Below are positions 8,392 to 17,573 of a stretch of 64,000 nt of DNA, piece by piece. Both the position numbers and the translations under genes were made by a program. The stretch is from NCBI GenBank assembly GCA_036000105.1, contig DASYGE010000012.1, forward strand, positions 496,001 through 560,000. Reading direction: 5' to 3'. How positions within the stretch are numbered: the stretch's first letter is position 1; every line of letters starts with the position of its first letter. Below the pieces are notes generated by a model. The model did no database searches. It was not told the DNA's origin and was given only the letters and a program-made list of their open reading frames with translations. The stretch is from DASUBN01 sp036000105 (GTDB lineage Bacteria > Pseudomonadota > Gammaproteobacteria > Natronospirales > REEB76).

Positions 8392-10347
8392 TTAGGGGCG
8401 CCATGCCAGTTTCAGGTATGCGCCGCGCCCGAACTCAGCGACGGTGCCGCCGTTGTTGAACTCGACGTGCGCTGGACCGAAGAGGTTCTGCAACAGGATC
8501 GAACAGTCGAGATGGCGTCCGATGCTCCAGCCGTAGCGTACATCTCCGGTCGTGTAGGCCGGTACCGCGGGATCCGGTAGGGCCGCCACATGGCGCAGGC
8601 TTACGTCGAGCTCCTGGCCGCCGGGGAGATCGAAACTCGAACGCAGAGTCCATTCGCTCACCGGATCGTCGCCCTCGATGCTCACGCTGGCGGGCAGGGC
8701 GGCGCCGCTCGGGCTGCGACCCTCCCGCAAGGTGTTGAGGCTGGCGCTCAACCGCCAATAAGGCAGCGGTTGGTAACTGCCCCACATCTCCAAGCCGGTC
8801 TCACTGCCGGTCATGTCGTTGCCGAAAGTCAACGTGAGTGGTGCGATGGAGACCAGGTTCTCGGTGCGCAGGTGGAAGTAGTTGTAGTGATAGGCGGTCA
8901 CTGAATAGGACCAGTCGCTACCCGGCTGCGCCCGATAACCGAGTTCGTATACCCGCGCTGTCTCCGATTGGAAGTCCGGGTTGCCCACCAGGAAGAACGG
9001 CGGTTGTTCTGGGCTGAACGCGTCCACGTCCAATCGCGAGGGTGAACGCACCGCTCGCGAGACCGCGGCCCACAGCAAGCTGTCGGCAGTGGCGTTCCAG
9101 GCCAGGCGCAGGTTCGGCAGGGTCTCGGTACCCGTGTAAGGATTGTGTTCGAGCCGCGCACCAATGATCAGCCGCCAGGTCGGCGCCAGCCGCGCTTCGT
9201 CCTGGGCGAACAGGCTCGTCCAGGCCTGATCCACTTCGGCTGGGAGGAAAGCCGTCGTGGAACCGGGGAGGTTCTGCACATCGTCATGTGCGTAGCGGTA
9301 GCTCGCACCCCAGACGAGGTCCTGGTCATGCATCTCCGGCAGGGCTTGCTGCACTTCGATGTCCGCGATGTCCAGCTTCTCGCCCACATCCTCCGGCTGA
9401 TAGATCGTGCTCCGATCGTAATAGGCCAGCAGGCTCACGTCCGAACCGCCCTCCAGTTTGTCGTCCAGGTGGCTCAGCAGGTTCATGCCCGTGAAGCGCG
9501 CTCTGCCCGGCGCGGCCTGGTCCGAGTTGCCCGCGTAAGCGTCGCCTTGCAGCGTGAATTGGCGATCTATGCCGTTCCAATCGGAGCGGAACCCGCCCTG
9601 GGAGAAGTTCGTCGAATCCGGTAGCGGCGCGCCGGAGGGTGCGGTGGAGTCGTAAGTATCGGACATCATGCCGTACACGCGGTAACTACCGCCGTCGTCC
9701 AGATCCGCGGCATAGCGGGCTGCGCCGTCCGCGCCCGGCCTGCCGCCGCCGGCAGTCACCAAGCCTCCCGCGGTATCTCCGGACTTCTTGGTGATGATGT
9801 TGATCACGCCGTTCACCGCGTTGGTGCCCCAGAGCGTGCCGCCGGGTCCGCTGATGACCTCGATGCGGTCGATGTTCTCCAGCATCAGGTTCTGCAGGTT
9901 CCAGAACACCCCCGAGAACAGCGGGCTGTACACGATGCGCCCGTCTATGAGCACCAGGAGCTTGTCTGCGGAGGTGACGTCGCCGCCGCGGGCGCTGATG
10001 GCCCAGGTGTCCGCACCAGCCTGGGCCACCTGCAGATTGGGGGCGAGGCGCAAGACTTCGGGGAGGTTGCGGGCGCCGGAACGCCGGATGTCGTCGGAGG
10101 TTATGACATACACCGATGCCGCCGCGTCCGCGAGGGGTTCGGATTTCTTCGACACCGAGGTGACCGGAAGATTGGCGAGTTGCTCGAGAGACAGGTCTGC
10201 GAGCCCGTTGTCCGGCTCGGGTGCTGCGCAGAGCTGCGGTGCATATGCGAAGAGAGACACAAGCGCGGCGAGCACGCCTTCGCGCACTCCGTAGCCGCGT
10301 CGCTGTCCCCCATTCCCTTTATTCCCTGGCATGCGTTCCATACACAC
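8392..10347 (-). CDS. TonB-dependent outer-membrane receptor of a signalling operon
   Basis: A 651-residue receptor. After a signal peptide ending near LCAA comes a short N-terminal segment (LADLSLEQLANLPVTSVSKKSEPLADAAASVYVIT) and the plug (SGARNLPEVLRLAPNLQVAQ, VISGPGGTLWGTNAVNGVINIITK), then a beta-barrel ending in an aromatic-rich strand (GAYLKLAWRP). The LSLEQLANLPVTSVSKK segment is typical of small receptors that sit beside YfiR-like proteins and kinases. The first codon is GTG at 10347; ATG at 10341 is an alternative. It is the first gene of a four-gene minus-strand operon. The ligand is unknown. Confidence 0.92.
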   Translation of the reverse strand: MCMERMPGNKGNGGQRRGYGVREGVLAALVSLFAYAPQLCAAPEPDNGLADLSLEQLANLPVTSVSKKSEPLADAAASVYVITSDDIRRSGARNLPEVLRLAPNLQVAQAGADTWAISARGGDVTSADKLLVLIDGRIVYSPLFSGVFWNLQNLMLENIDRIEVISGPGGTLWGTNAVNGVINIITKKSGDTAGGLVTAGGGRPGADGAARYAADLDDGGSYRVYGMMSDTYDSTAPSGAPLPDSTNFSQGGFRSDWNGIDRQFTLQGDAYAGNSDQAAPGRARFTGMNLLSHLDDKLEGGSDVSLLAYYDRSTIYQPEDVGEKLDIADIEVQQALPEMHDQDLVWGASYRYAHDDVQNLPGSTTAFLPAEVDQAWTSLFAQDEARLAPTWRLIIGARLEHNPYTGTETLPNLRLAWNATADSLLWAAVSRAVRSPSRLDVDAFSPEQPPFFLVGNPDFQSETARVYELGYRAQPGSDWSYSVTAYHYNYFHLRTENLVSIAPLTLTFGNDMTGSETGLEMWGSYQPLPYWRLSASLNTLREGRSPSGAALPASVSIEGDDPVSEWTLRSSFDLPGGQELDVSLRHVAALPDPAVPAYTTGDVRYGWSIGRHLDCSILLQNLFGPAHVEFNNGGTVAEFGRGAYLKLAWRP

Positions 10348-10524
10348 CTCTCATACCTATCCGCGGACGGGTGATCCACCCGGGTTTCCTTATCGAGATC
10401 GGATTGAAAATGAAGATCCAGTGCTCGGCACCCCCGCAACCTCGAGGGCCGCGTGAGCGGACCTTGAAGCTGCCGACGATAGATGGTGCAGGCGTCCTTT
10501 ATTGTTAAATTATTTAGTCTATTA

Positions 10525-10552
10525 AATATAGTATAGGCGCGCCTGCTGTCAA
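10525..10552 (-). promoter_or_regulatory. Candidate sigma-70 promoter of the receptor/YfiR/kinase operon
   Basis: On the minus strand, TTGACA (10547-10552), a 16-bp spacer and TATATT (10525-10530) lie in a markedly AT-rich patch about 180 bp upstream of the receptor gene. The long leader shows no riboswitch I can recognise. The rest of the 10348-10643 gap holds only a small GCCGGA/TCCGGC hairpin near 10575-10590, which may terminate the hexosaminidase transcript. Confidence 0.5.
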
Positions 10553-10643
10553 TTGGGCGCGTCTGCCGTGGGCCGGAGGGGATCCGGCTTGAAACTTACG
10601 GTTTGTGTCGGAGACGAGAAGTAAGTGTCGCTCGCGGCGAAGC

Positions 10644-13025
10644 TCAAGGGCTGAGCAGCACCTTGTCTATAGCCCACAGGCCTTGCTTGGGATCACCGGT
10701 GACGATGAAGCAGAGATCATGACTGCCACTGAAGGCGGGCAACTGCGCCGTGAGCTGGGTCTGGATCTCGGCGGCCTGCAGCGGCAGATGCGCCAGAGTC
10801 TGGCCTCCGCAGCTATCCAGGTGCACGTCCAGGGCCGGATAGCTTCCATCCATGGGACGCACCACCACGCCGCTCACATCGTGGGCCAGCTGATAGTTCC
10901 AGGGCAGCTTGCCGATACCGACGCTGAGATGCCGCATGCCATCCACGGCCGCCGCCCGCCACAGCCAGCAAGTATCCATGATGTCCACCCGGTACACCGG
11001 ACGAGTGCCCGTGAGCGGGCGCGGAGCTTCGATGCGCAGCACCAGTTTGTTGGAGCAGGTGTCCAGTGCATCGCTGTCGCGGGTGGTGAGGGCCGCGGCA
11101 TCGATGTGCGCGTGGCGTGTCGCCAAGGGACTGCCGTCGGTGGCGAAGGCGGTGGCAGTGAGTTCCGCCGGCGGCGTCATGGTTAGAGGCGTGCTGTAGG
11201 GCGGTGATGAGGCCGTGACCGCCGTGTCGCCGATCGCGTAGCGGATGACGCCGCCCACCTGGTTGGAGAGGCTCACGCTGATCTTGCTGTCGCCCTCGGG
11301 GCTCAAGGTGAAGCGCGGCGCATAGGCGCTGTCTGCGTAGCCGATACCGAGGGCCTGGTAGCGCGTGAGTTCTGCCGGCAAGCGCGCGAGGAAACCATCC
11401 CAATCCCGGGCCGCTGCCGGTGACCAGGCGGCTTCGGCGAACGCCGCCATACGCGGGAAGAGCGCATGTTCATCCCGGGCGAAGGTCGGCATGTACTCGG
11501 TCCAGAGATTGATCTGCTCGCCCAGCACTTGGCCAGCGCCCGGCTTGCCGGTAGGCACCAGAGCGGGCTCGAAGCCATAGACGTCTTTGAGGCTCACCAC
11601 CGGCGGCCGGCCCGGCGGCTCATCGTGGACGTCGCTCTGATAATCATCCATATAGAGGGTGGGTGAGTAGGCGATCACTACGTCGTGACCTTGTTGCAGG
11701 GCCTGGGCGGTGTAGTCGGGGCTTTGCCAGGCCATGACGGCGGCTTGTGGCGGCAGACCTGGCGTCAGGATCCCGTCCCAGCCGATGAGCTTGCGCCCAT
11801 GGGCCTGCAGATACCCGGCCATGTGGGTGATGAACCAGCCCTGCAAGGCATCCTCGTCGGCGAGTTTGAGTCCACGCATCTGGGCCTGGATCGCGGCGGA
11901 CGCTTTCCATTGATCCTTCAGCGCCTCGTCACCGCCCACATCTATATAGGTGGAGGGGAACACCGCCATGACCTCGTCCAGTACCTCCTGCAGGAATCCC
12001 AAGGTGGCGTCGTCGGTGTTGTAGAGGTAAGCGTGCACGCCCCAATCGGTGGAGACCGGCGGCTGCTGGCCGGTGACGCCGAACTCAGGATAGGCCGCGA
12101 TGGCCGCCTGGGCGTGGCCCGGCATCTCGATCTCCGGCACCACCGTGACGTAACGCGCCGCTGCGTAGCGCACGATCTCCCGTGCCTGATCCTGGGTATA
12201 GGAACCGCAGTAGGGCTTGTCGGGCCCGCCGCTGAGAACCGCATCTGGCCCTATGGACTTGCGGCAGGCGCCGATGCGGGTGAGCTTGGGATACTTTTTG
12301 ATCTGCAGGCGCCAGCCCTGGTCGTCGGTCAGATGCCACTGCAGCACGTTGAGTTTGTGCAGCGCCATCCAGTCGATGAGCTGCTCGATGTCCGCCACGC
12401 TCTGGAAGTGCCGCGCCGAATCCAGCAGCAGGCCGCGCCAGCCATAGCGCGGCTGATCTTCGATGCTCACATCCGGTATCACGGCCACGGGTCCCCGGCC
12501 GGCGGTAGGCGTCAGCAACTGCCAGAGCGTGACGCTGCCGTAGAACAAGCCGGTCGGCGTGGCCGCACTGATGCTTATGCCATCTTCGCTCACCTGCAGG
12601 CGGTAGCCTTCCGTCCCCAACTCCGTGCCATAGCTCTTCGAAAGCTCGAACCTGATGGGGGATGTATCGGGTGGACTGGCATGGGACACGCTCCGCGCCT
12701 TGGGCAGGTCCAGCTTCGAGAGCTTCAGGGTGCCAGGCGCCGCCTTAGACATGGGGGCCGCGGGTACGTGCAAGCGCAGGCCGCGGGTGCGCGCCACCAG
12801 TCCGGCGAAGTAAGCGGCGATGTCGTAAGCCCGGGGATCATCCGTCTGCACGTGCAGGCCATCGCCATCGTTCAACACGAACATGTTCTGCTGGCGCTGC
12901 ACATGAGCGGGCATGGGTATCAGAGTGAGGGGCGCCGCTGCGGCATCATCCGCTCGGACGGGCGAACTGCTGAGCAGCGTGCAGCAGGCGAGCAAGAGAG
13001 TGGCTAGCAGACGCGCATCCATCAC
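10644..13025 (-). CDS. Beta-N-acetylhexosaminidase, GH20
   Basis: A 793-residue secreted or periplasmic enzyme with a signal peptide (LLATLLLACCTLLSSSPVRA). It contains the GH20 N-terminal domain (residues about 30-180) and the catalytic barrel starting at YGWRGLLLDSARHF. The catalytic Asp-Glu pair is in DVGGDEAL near residue 362, and WQSPDYTAQALQQGHDV follows. It would release terminal GlcNAc from chitooligosaccharides. The C-terminal 250 residues carry a chitobiase-like tail (FTLSPEGDSKISVSLSNQVGGVIRYAIGD). It overlaps nagA by 4 bp, making it the last gene of the minus-strand GlcNAc operon. Confidence 0.93.
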   Translation of the reverse strand: MMDARLLATLLLACCTLLSSSPVRADDAAAAPLTLIPMPAHVQRQQNMFVLNDGDGLHVQTDDPRAYDIAAYFAGLVARTRGLRLHVPAAPMSKAAPGTLKLSKLDLPKARSVSHASPPDTSPIRFELSKSYGTELGTEGYRLQVSEDGISISAATPTGLFYGSVTLWQLLTPTAGRGPVAVIPDVSIEDQPRYGWRGLLLDSARHFQSVADIEQLIDWMALHKLNVLQWHLTDDQGWRLQIKKYPKLTRIGACRKSIGPDAVLSGGPDKPYCGSYTQDQAREIVRYAAARYVTVVPEIEMPGHAQAAIAAYPEFGVTGQQPPVSTDWGVHAYLYNTDDATLGFLQEVLDEVMAVFPSTYIDVGGDEALKDQWKASAAIQAQMRGLKLADEDALQGWFITHMAGYLQAHGRKLIGWDGILTPGLPPQAAVMAWQSPDYTAQALQQGHDVVIAYSPTLYMDDYQSDVHDEPPGRPPVVSLKDVYGFEPALVPTGKPGAGQVLGEQINLWTEYMPTFARDEHALFPRMAAFAEAAWSPAAARDWDGFLARLPAELTRYQALGIGYADSAYAPRFTLSPEGDSKISVSLSNQVGGVIRYAIGDTAVTASSPPYSTPLTMTPPAELTATAFATDGSPLATRHAHIDAAALTTRDSDALDTCSNKLVLRIEAPRPLTGTRPVYRVDIMDTCWLWRAAAVDGMRHLSVGIGKLPWNYQLAHDVSGVVVRPMDGSYPALDVHLDSCGGQTLAHLPLQAAEIQTQLTAQLPAFSGSHDLCFIVTGDPKQGLWAIDKVLLSP

Positions 13026-14170
13026 GCTCTATCCTGGCACTCGCCGCTTATCCAGGTCTCCTGGACGTGGAACGTGTCATCTATCAGCGTGAAGTCTGCG
13101 CGATAGCCCGTGGCGATGCGCCCGTGGCTCTTGCCGAGCCCCAGGAAATCCGCCGGATAGGTAGAAGCCATGCGAGCCGCTTCTTCCAGAGGCAGTCCCA
13201 GTAGCTCGACGCAGTTACGCACCGCATCGGTCATGCTGATCACGGAGCCTGCGAGCACGCCGTCCGCGGTGCGGGCGATGCCGTCCTGCACGGTGATGGT
13301 CTCGCCGTTCAGCACGAAGCTGGGTTCCGCGGCGCCCACCGGCGGCATGGCGTCAGTGACCAGGAACAGCTTGCCCCGGGGCTTCGCCGCCAGGGCCACT
13401 TTCAGGCTAGCGGGGTGCACGTGATGGCCGTCCACGATGACGCCGCACCAGCTCTCGCGATCTTCCAGGGCCGCACCCACGGCACCGGGTTCGCGGCTCT
13501 GCAGCGGCGTCATGGCGTTATACAGATGGGTGAAGCCCCGCGCGCCGGCATCCAGGGCCCGGCGCACGCTTATATAGTCGCCGGCGGTATGGCCGATGGC
13601 GACGATAACCCCAGCTGCCACCAGGGTGCGCACTATATCTGTGGGTACGCGCTCGGGGGCGAGGGTGATGAGCGTGCGCCCGCGCTTGAGAGACCCGGTC
13701 AGGGTTATCTCGGACGCGTCCGGCAGGCGCAGGGAGGATTCGTGGTGTACGCCCTTGCGGGCCGGGGCGATGTACGGGCCTTCTATATGGATGCCGAGCA
13801 CCCCGGGCAGGCCTTCGGCCATGGCTGCATCCACCGCGCCGATGGCCTCGCGCATCACCTGGAAGCTATCGCTGATGAGGGTCGGCAGGAGACCGGTAGT
13901 GCCATAACGCCGGTGGGCGGCGACGATAGCGCGGATGCCTTCCACCGTGGGCGTGGTGTTGAACAGCACGCCGCCGCCGCCGTTCACCTGACAATCGATG
14001 AAGCCCGGCAGCAAGGAGCCGCCCGCGAGATCGTGCTGCTCTGCCACGCGCACCCACGCATCCGACGCCGCGCAGACATCCGTGATACGGCCGCCTTCGA
14101 TGAGCACCGCCGCGTCGTCCCGCCAGCCGCTTTGCGTCAGCACCCGTCCATTGATGAGAGCGGTGCTCAT
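13022..14170 (-). CDS. nagA: N-acetylglucosamine-6-phosphate deacetylase
   Basis: A 382-residue amidohydrolase. Metal and catalytic motifs are visible: LLPGFIDCQVNGGGG, the glutamate of GIHIEGPYIAPARKGVH, AIGHTAGDY, FTHLYNAM, VIVDGHHVHP and the catalytic Asp in LFLVTDAMPP. It removes acetate from GlcNAc-6-phosphate to give glucosamine-6-phosphate in the cytoplasm. It overlaps the SIS-domain deaminase gene upstream and the hexosaminidase gene downstream by 4 bp each, a tightly coupled operon. Confidence 0.96.
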   Translation of the reverse strand: MSTALINGRVLTQSGWRDDAAVLIEGGRITDVCAASDAWVRVAEQHDLAGGSLLPGFIDCQVNGGGGVLFNTTPTVEGIRAIVAAHRRYGTTGLLPTLISDSFQVMREAIGAVDAAMAEGLPGVLGIHIEGPYIAPARKGVHHESSLRLPDASEITLTGSLKRGRTLITLAPERVPTDIVRTLVAAGVIVAIGHTAGDYISVRRALDAGARGFTHLYNAMTPLQSREPGAVGAALEDRESWCGVIVDGHHVHPASLKVALAAKPRGKLFLVTDAMPPVGAAEPSFVLNGETITVQDGIARTADGVLAGSVISMTDAVRNCVELLGLPLEEAARMASTYPADFLGLGKSHGRIATGYRADFTLIDDTFHVQETWISGECQDRA

Positions 14171-15231
14171 AGGGTCTTGGTCACCTTATTGAGATAGGGT
14201 GGCATGTCCGGATCGAGGCCCCGGGCGAGCGCGAGGGCGTTCACGGCCCGATAGAAACTCTGGGCCGCCAAGAGCGGCTCGCACAGGGGATGGGGCGCAG
14301 CGGCCAGGGGCAGGACATCCGCATGAGTGTCGCCCGGAGCCGCGGTCCACACCCGGGCGCCCCGGGCCCGGAATTCAGCGGCGGTCTCGAGAGCGCCCGC
14401 GAGCGTCGCATCGTGCTGGGCGAACAGCAGCATAGGGAAGCCCTGACCCACGATGGCCATGGGACCGTGCTTCACTTCCGCGGTGCTGAAGGCTTCCGCG
14501 TGCAGCCCGCAGGTCTCCTTGAGTTTGAGCGCAGCTTCCTGGGCGATACCGAGTCCGAGACCACGCCCCAGCACGAACATGCCCTTGGCTTGCGTGAGGC
14601 CCGTCACCAGGGGCGACCAATCCTGTGCGAAGGCGGCGCGCAGCGCGGCAGGGGTGGCCGAGAGGGCGGCCAGCAGTGCCGCGTCCTCTTTCCAGTGGGC
14701 CACCAGATGCAGGATGGCGGCGAGCGATCCCAGATAGCTCTTGGTGGCCGGCACACTCTTCTCGATGCCCGCCCGCAAGGGGATCACCGTGTCCGCCACG
14801 GCGGCGAGTGGCGAATCGTCGGCGTTCACCAGCGCCACCACCAGCGCGCCGCCTGCCCGGGCCGCTTCGGCGGTGCGCACCAGGTCGGTGCTCCGGCCGG
14901 ACTGGGAGATGACGAGGTACAAGGCGTCGCTCACGTCCTGCGGCACTTCATATAAGGAGCTGACCGAGAGGGAGGCAGAGGCGGTCACGAGGCCGAGCTC
15001 GGTCTCGATCAGGTATTTGGCGAAGGTGGCCGCATGATCGGAGCTGCCCCGGGCGCAGGACACCACGAAGCGCGGCGGCTTCGCACGCAGGCGCCGGGCC
15101 AGGTCGCTCACCACCGCCTCGTTCTGGGCGAGCTGTCGCTCCACCGACACCGCGCCGTCGGCAGCTTCCTTGTACATCAGGCTGTGGTCGGGGGCGGTCA
15201 TGGGTCCCTTGGAGTGCGGCTGCATGCTCAT
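14167..15231 (-). CDS. nagB-II: Glucosamine-6-phosphate deaminase of the SIS-domain type (NagB-II)
   Basis: A 354-residue protein with two SIS sugar-phosphate domains (FVVSCARGSSDHAATFAKYLIETELG, YLVISQSGRSTDLVRTAEAARAGGALVVALVN; then MFVLGRGLGLGIAQEAALKLKETCGLHAEAFSTAEVKHGP). It resembles the isomerase half of GlmS without a glutaminase domain, the form that replaces classical NagB in many Gammaproteobacteria. It converts GlcN-6-P to fructose-6-P and ammonia. The ATG at 15231 overlaps the GntR stop and is preferred to the longer open frame reaching 15432, which would lie inside the regulator gene. Confidence 0.92.
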   Translation of the reverse strand: MSMQPHSKGPMTAPDHSLMYKEAADGAVSVERQLAQNEAVVSDLARRLRAKPPRFVVSCARGSSDHAATFAKYLIETELGLVTASASLSVSSLYEVPQDVSDALYLVISQSGRSTDLVRTAEAARAGGALVVALVNADDSPLAAVADTVIPLRAGIEKSVPATKSYLGSLAAILHLVAHWKEDAALLAALSATPAALRAAFAQDWSPLVTGLTQAKGMFVLGRGLGLGIAQEAALKLKETCGLHAEAFSTAEVKHGPMAIVGQGFPMLLFAQHDATLAGALETAAEFRARGARVWTAAPGDTHADVLPLAAAPHPLCEPLLAAQSFYRAVNALALARGLDPDMPPYLNKVTKTL

Positions 15232-15974
15232 TCGCCCTGGAGTTCGGCGACAAAATCGTAGGCATCGCCGCGGTACCAGGAGCAGGTGAATTCCACCAGG
15301 CGGCCGTCGGCCATGAAGCTGCGGCGCTCCACCGCGAGGGCGGCGCCGCCGGCCGCCACGTTCAGCATGCGTGCCTGGGCGATGCTGAGGTTCACCGCGC
15401 GCAAGCGCTGCAGCGCGCGCACCGGCCGGCAACCCAGGGCGTCCAGCGCTGCATAGAGGGAATCCTTCACCAGGTCTGGGTCTTTCAGGATGCTGTGGGG
15501 AATGGAGCTGCGTTCCACCGCCAGGGGTTCATCGCCGGCGAAGCGCAGCCGGTGCAGACGTACCACCAGGCTGCCCGGTGACAAATTCAGCGCCATGGCT
15601 TCTTCGGGCGTCACTTCCCCCACCTCGCGCTCCAGGAACACCGAGCGCGGATTCAGGCCGCGAGCCCGCAGGTCCTCGGTGAAGCTCGTGATCTTGGAGA
15701 GGGGTTTGATGATGCGTTCCGCCACGAAGGTGCCGGCGCCGCGACGCTGGATCAGCACACCGTCATCCACCAACCCCTCGATGGCCTTGCGTACCGTGAC
15801 CCGCGAGAGATCCAGCAACTCCGCCATCTCGCGTTCGCTCGGCAGCGCGTGGCCCGGACCCATGGCACCGCTCTCTACCCGTCTGCGCAGCACGGTGCGC
15901 AGGCGCAGGTAGGCCGGGATGCGTTCATCGGTCGCGCTGGCGCGCCGGAATTCATTCACCAGGGTTGTATTCAT
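15228..15974 (-). CDS. nagQ: GntR/HutC-family transcriptional regulator of GlcNAc genes (NagQ-like)
   Basis: A 248-residue regulator with an N-terminal winged helix (residues about 15-85: GHALPSEREMAELLDLSRVTVRKAIEGLVDDGVLIQRRGAGTFVA) and a C-terminal UTRA ligand domain (RLHRLRFAGDEPLAVERSSIP, MLNVAAGGAALAVERRSFMADGRLVEFTCSWYRGDAYDFV). It heads the nagB-II/nagA/hexosaminidase operon and is divergent from zwf; candidate operators lie in the shared spacer. By homology to NagQ and DasR it should respond to amino-sugar phosphates. The symbol is by context. Confidence 0.85.
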   Translation of the reverse strand: MNTTLVNEFRRASATDERIPAYLRLRTVLRRRVESGAMGPGHALPSEREMAELLDLSRVTVRKAIEGLVDDGVLIQRRGAGTFVAERIIKPLSKITSFTEDLRARGLNPRSVFLEREVGEVTPEEAMALNLSPGSLVVRLHRLRFAGDEPLAVERSSIPHSILKDPDLVKDSLYAALDALGCRPVRALQRLRAVNLSIAQARMLNVAAGGAALAVERRSFMADGRLVEFTCSWYRGDAYDFVAELQGE

Positions 15975-15987
15975 CGTATATATGTAG

Positions 15988-16064
15988 ATACCAATTAAAT
16001 ACCACTTTATGAAATTGACTAAGTTTAAAGGGGCCGTAGTCAGTAAAGGTATTATAGTGGTATT
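15988..16064. promoter_or_regulatory. Divergent nagQ/zwf control region with paired TGGTATT-type boxes
   Basis: Two mirror-image pairs of the same box occur in the 98-bp spacer. ATACCAATTAAATACCACT spans about 15988-16006 and GGTATTATAGTGGTATT spans 16048-16064. Boxes are about 10-11 bp apart in each pair, one helical turn, as expected for a GntR-family dimer array. The TATTAT at 16050-16055 may serve as the -10 of zwf, placing transcription start about 10 nt before the GTG at 16073. Which regulator binds is inference from position. Confidence 0.6.
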
Positions 16065-16072
16065 CTTAGCTC

Positions 16073-17569
16073 GTGAATACCCACCCCCTCCCCATCCCGG
16101 TCTTCGACATCGTCATCTTCGGCTCCACAGGGGACTTGGCCCTGCGCAAGCTCCTGCCCGCCCTGTTCCGGCTGTTCCTGGACGGACGGGTGCCAGCGGG
16201 CAGCCGCGTCCTGGGCGTCGCTCGGGAGCGGCAGACGGATGCGGCATACCGTGCCGCGGTGGAGAGTGCTCTGCGTGTGGCCGTGGCCGATGCCCGTCAG
16301 GATGATCTGCAGAGGTTCCTCGGCAGCGTGAGCTATCACGCCCTCGATGCGACCCAGGCTGAAGGTTGGGATGCGTTTGCCGCCGCCTGCAATACGGGTG
16401 ACCAGCGGGTGCGGGTGTTCTATCTCTCCACCAGCCCCGCCTTGTTCGCGGACATCTGCCAGCAGTTGCATCGCCACGCACTCGATGGCCCAGGCTCCCG
16501 GGTGGTGGTGGAGAAGCCCATCGGCCGCGACCTCAAGAGCGCCATCGCCATCAACGATGCGGTGGGCAGGGTTTTCGACGAGCAGCGCATCTTCCGCATT
16601 GACCATTACCTGGGGAAGGAGACGGTGCAGAACCTGCTGGCGCTGCGTTTCGCCAATACCCTCTTCGAGCCGCTCTGGAATTCAGATCATATAGAGCACG
16701 TGCATATCACCGTGGCCGAGAGCATCGGCGTCGGCAAACGCGGCCCCTACTACGACGGCACCGGTGCCCTGCGGGACATGGTGCAGAACCACCTGCTGCA
16801 ACTCCTGTGCATGGCCGCCATGGAACCGCCCTCATCCCTGGATCCGGAAGCGGTGCGGGAGGAGAAACTCAAGGTGCTGCGCTCCTTGAAGCCCATACCC
16901 GCCGCCGAGGCGGCGCGGCTCAGCGTGCGCGGCCAGTACGTGGCCGGCACGGGTACGGAAGGCGCGATGCCGGGTTATCTTGAGGACATAGGCAAGGCCA
17001 CCTCTGGCACCGAGTCCTTCGCCGCCGTGCGCGCCGAACTCGGTAATTGGCGCTGGGCCGGCGTGCCGTTCTATCTCTGCACCGGCAAGCGTCTCGCCGA
17101 GCGGGTCTCGGAGATCAGCGTGAGCTTCCGCTCCATCCCCCATTCCATCTTCGCCGACGTGAGCGGCACCATCACGCCCAACCGTCTGGTGCTGCGCCTG
17201 CAGCCGGACGAGGGCGTGCATCTCTATCTCATGAGCAAGTATCCGGAATCCGACGGCCTGCACCTCAAACCCGTGTCGCTCAACATGAGCTTCGCGGATG
17301 CCTTCGGCGTGCGCCAGCTGGATGCCTACGAGCGGCTGCTGCTGGATGTGGTGCGGGGCAACCTCACCCTCTTCATGCACCGGGATGAGATCGAAGCGGC
17401 TTGGCGCTGGATAGATCCCATTGAAACAGCTTGGAGTAGCGCGACCGGCGGACCTGAGCCCTATGCAGCCGGCAGTTGGGGGCCAGCCTCAGCTGCGCCG
17501 TTCCTGTTGCGTGGGATATCGGGTGAGGGCGATTCGCCCTTGGGTGCCCCGGTGCGTAGCGGCGGCTGA
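16073..17569 (+). CDS. zwf: Glucose-6-phosphate 1-dehydrogenase
   Basis: A 498-residue enzyme with an N-terminal Rossmann motif (FDIVIFGSTGDLALRKLLPAL) and the diagnostic catalytic segment IDHYLGKETVQN. Further conserved blocks are VEKPIGRDLKSA, FYLCTGKRLAERV and the C-terminal ERLLLDVVRGNLTLFMHRDEIEAAW. It oxidises glucose-6-P with NAD(P)+ to 6-phosphogluconolactone. The GTG start has no clear Shine-Dalgarno sequence and may sit only about 10 nt from the transcript start. It is divergent from nagQ; gnd and pgl lie at 24.6-26.3 kb, so the three pentose phosphate steps surround the GlcNAc import genes. Confidence 0.95.
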   Translation: MNTHPLPIPVFDIVIFGSTGDLALRKLLPALFRLFLDGRVPAGSRVLGVARERQTDAAYRAAVESALRVAVADARQDDLQRFLGSVSYHALDATQAEGWDAFAAACNTGDQRVRVFYLSTSPALFADICQQLHRHALDGPGSRVVVEKPIGRDLKSAIAINDAVGRVFDEQRIFRIDHYLGKETVQNLLALRFANTLFEPLWNSDHIEHVHITVAESIGVGKRGPYYDGTGALRDMVQNHLLQLLCMAAMEPPSSLDPEAVREEKLKVLRSLKPIPAAEAARLSVRGQYVAGTGTEGAMPGYLEDIGKATSGTESFAAVRAELGNWRWAGVPFYLCTGKRLAERVSEISVSFRSIPHSIFADVSGTITPNRLVLRLQPDEGVHLYLMSKYPESDGLHLKPVSLNMSFADAFGVRQLDAYERLLLDVVRGNLTLFMHRDEIEAAWRWIDPIETAWSSATGGPEPYAAGSWGPASAAPFLLRGISGEGDSPLGAPVRSGG

Positions 17570-17573
17570 AGCT

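Noticed and set aside
10381..10500. Possible c-di-GMP or cobalamin riboswitch in the receptor leader
   Set aside because: Neither the GEMM core nor the cobalamin box consensus could be found; only scattered GC-rich pairing.
11685..13007. A 440-codon open frame opposite the GH20 gene
   Set aside because: Antisense shadow; the minus strand has full GH20 motifs.
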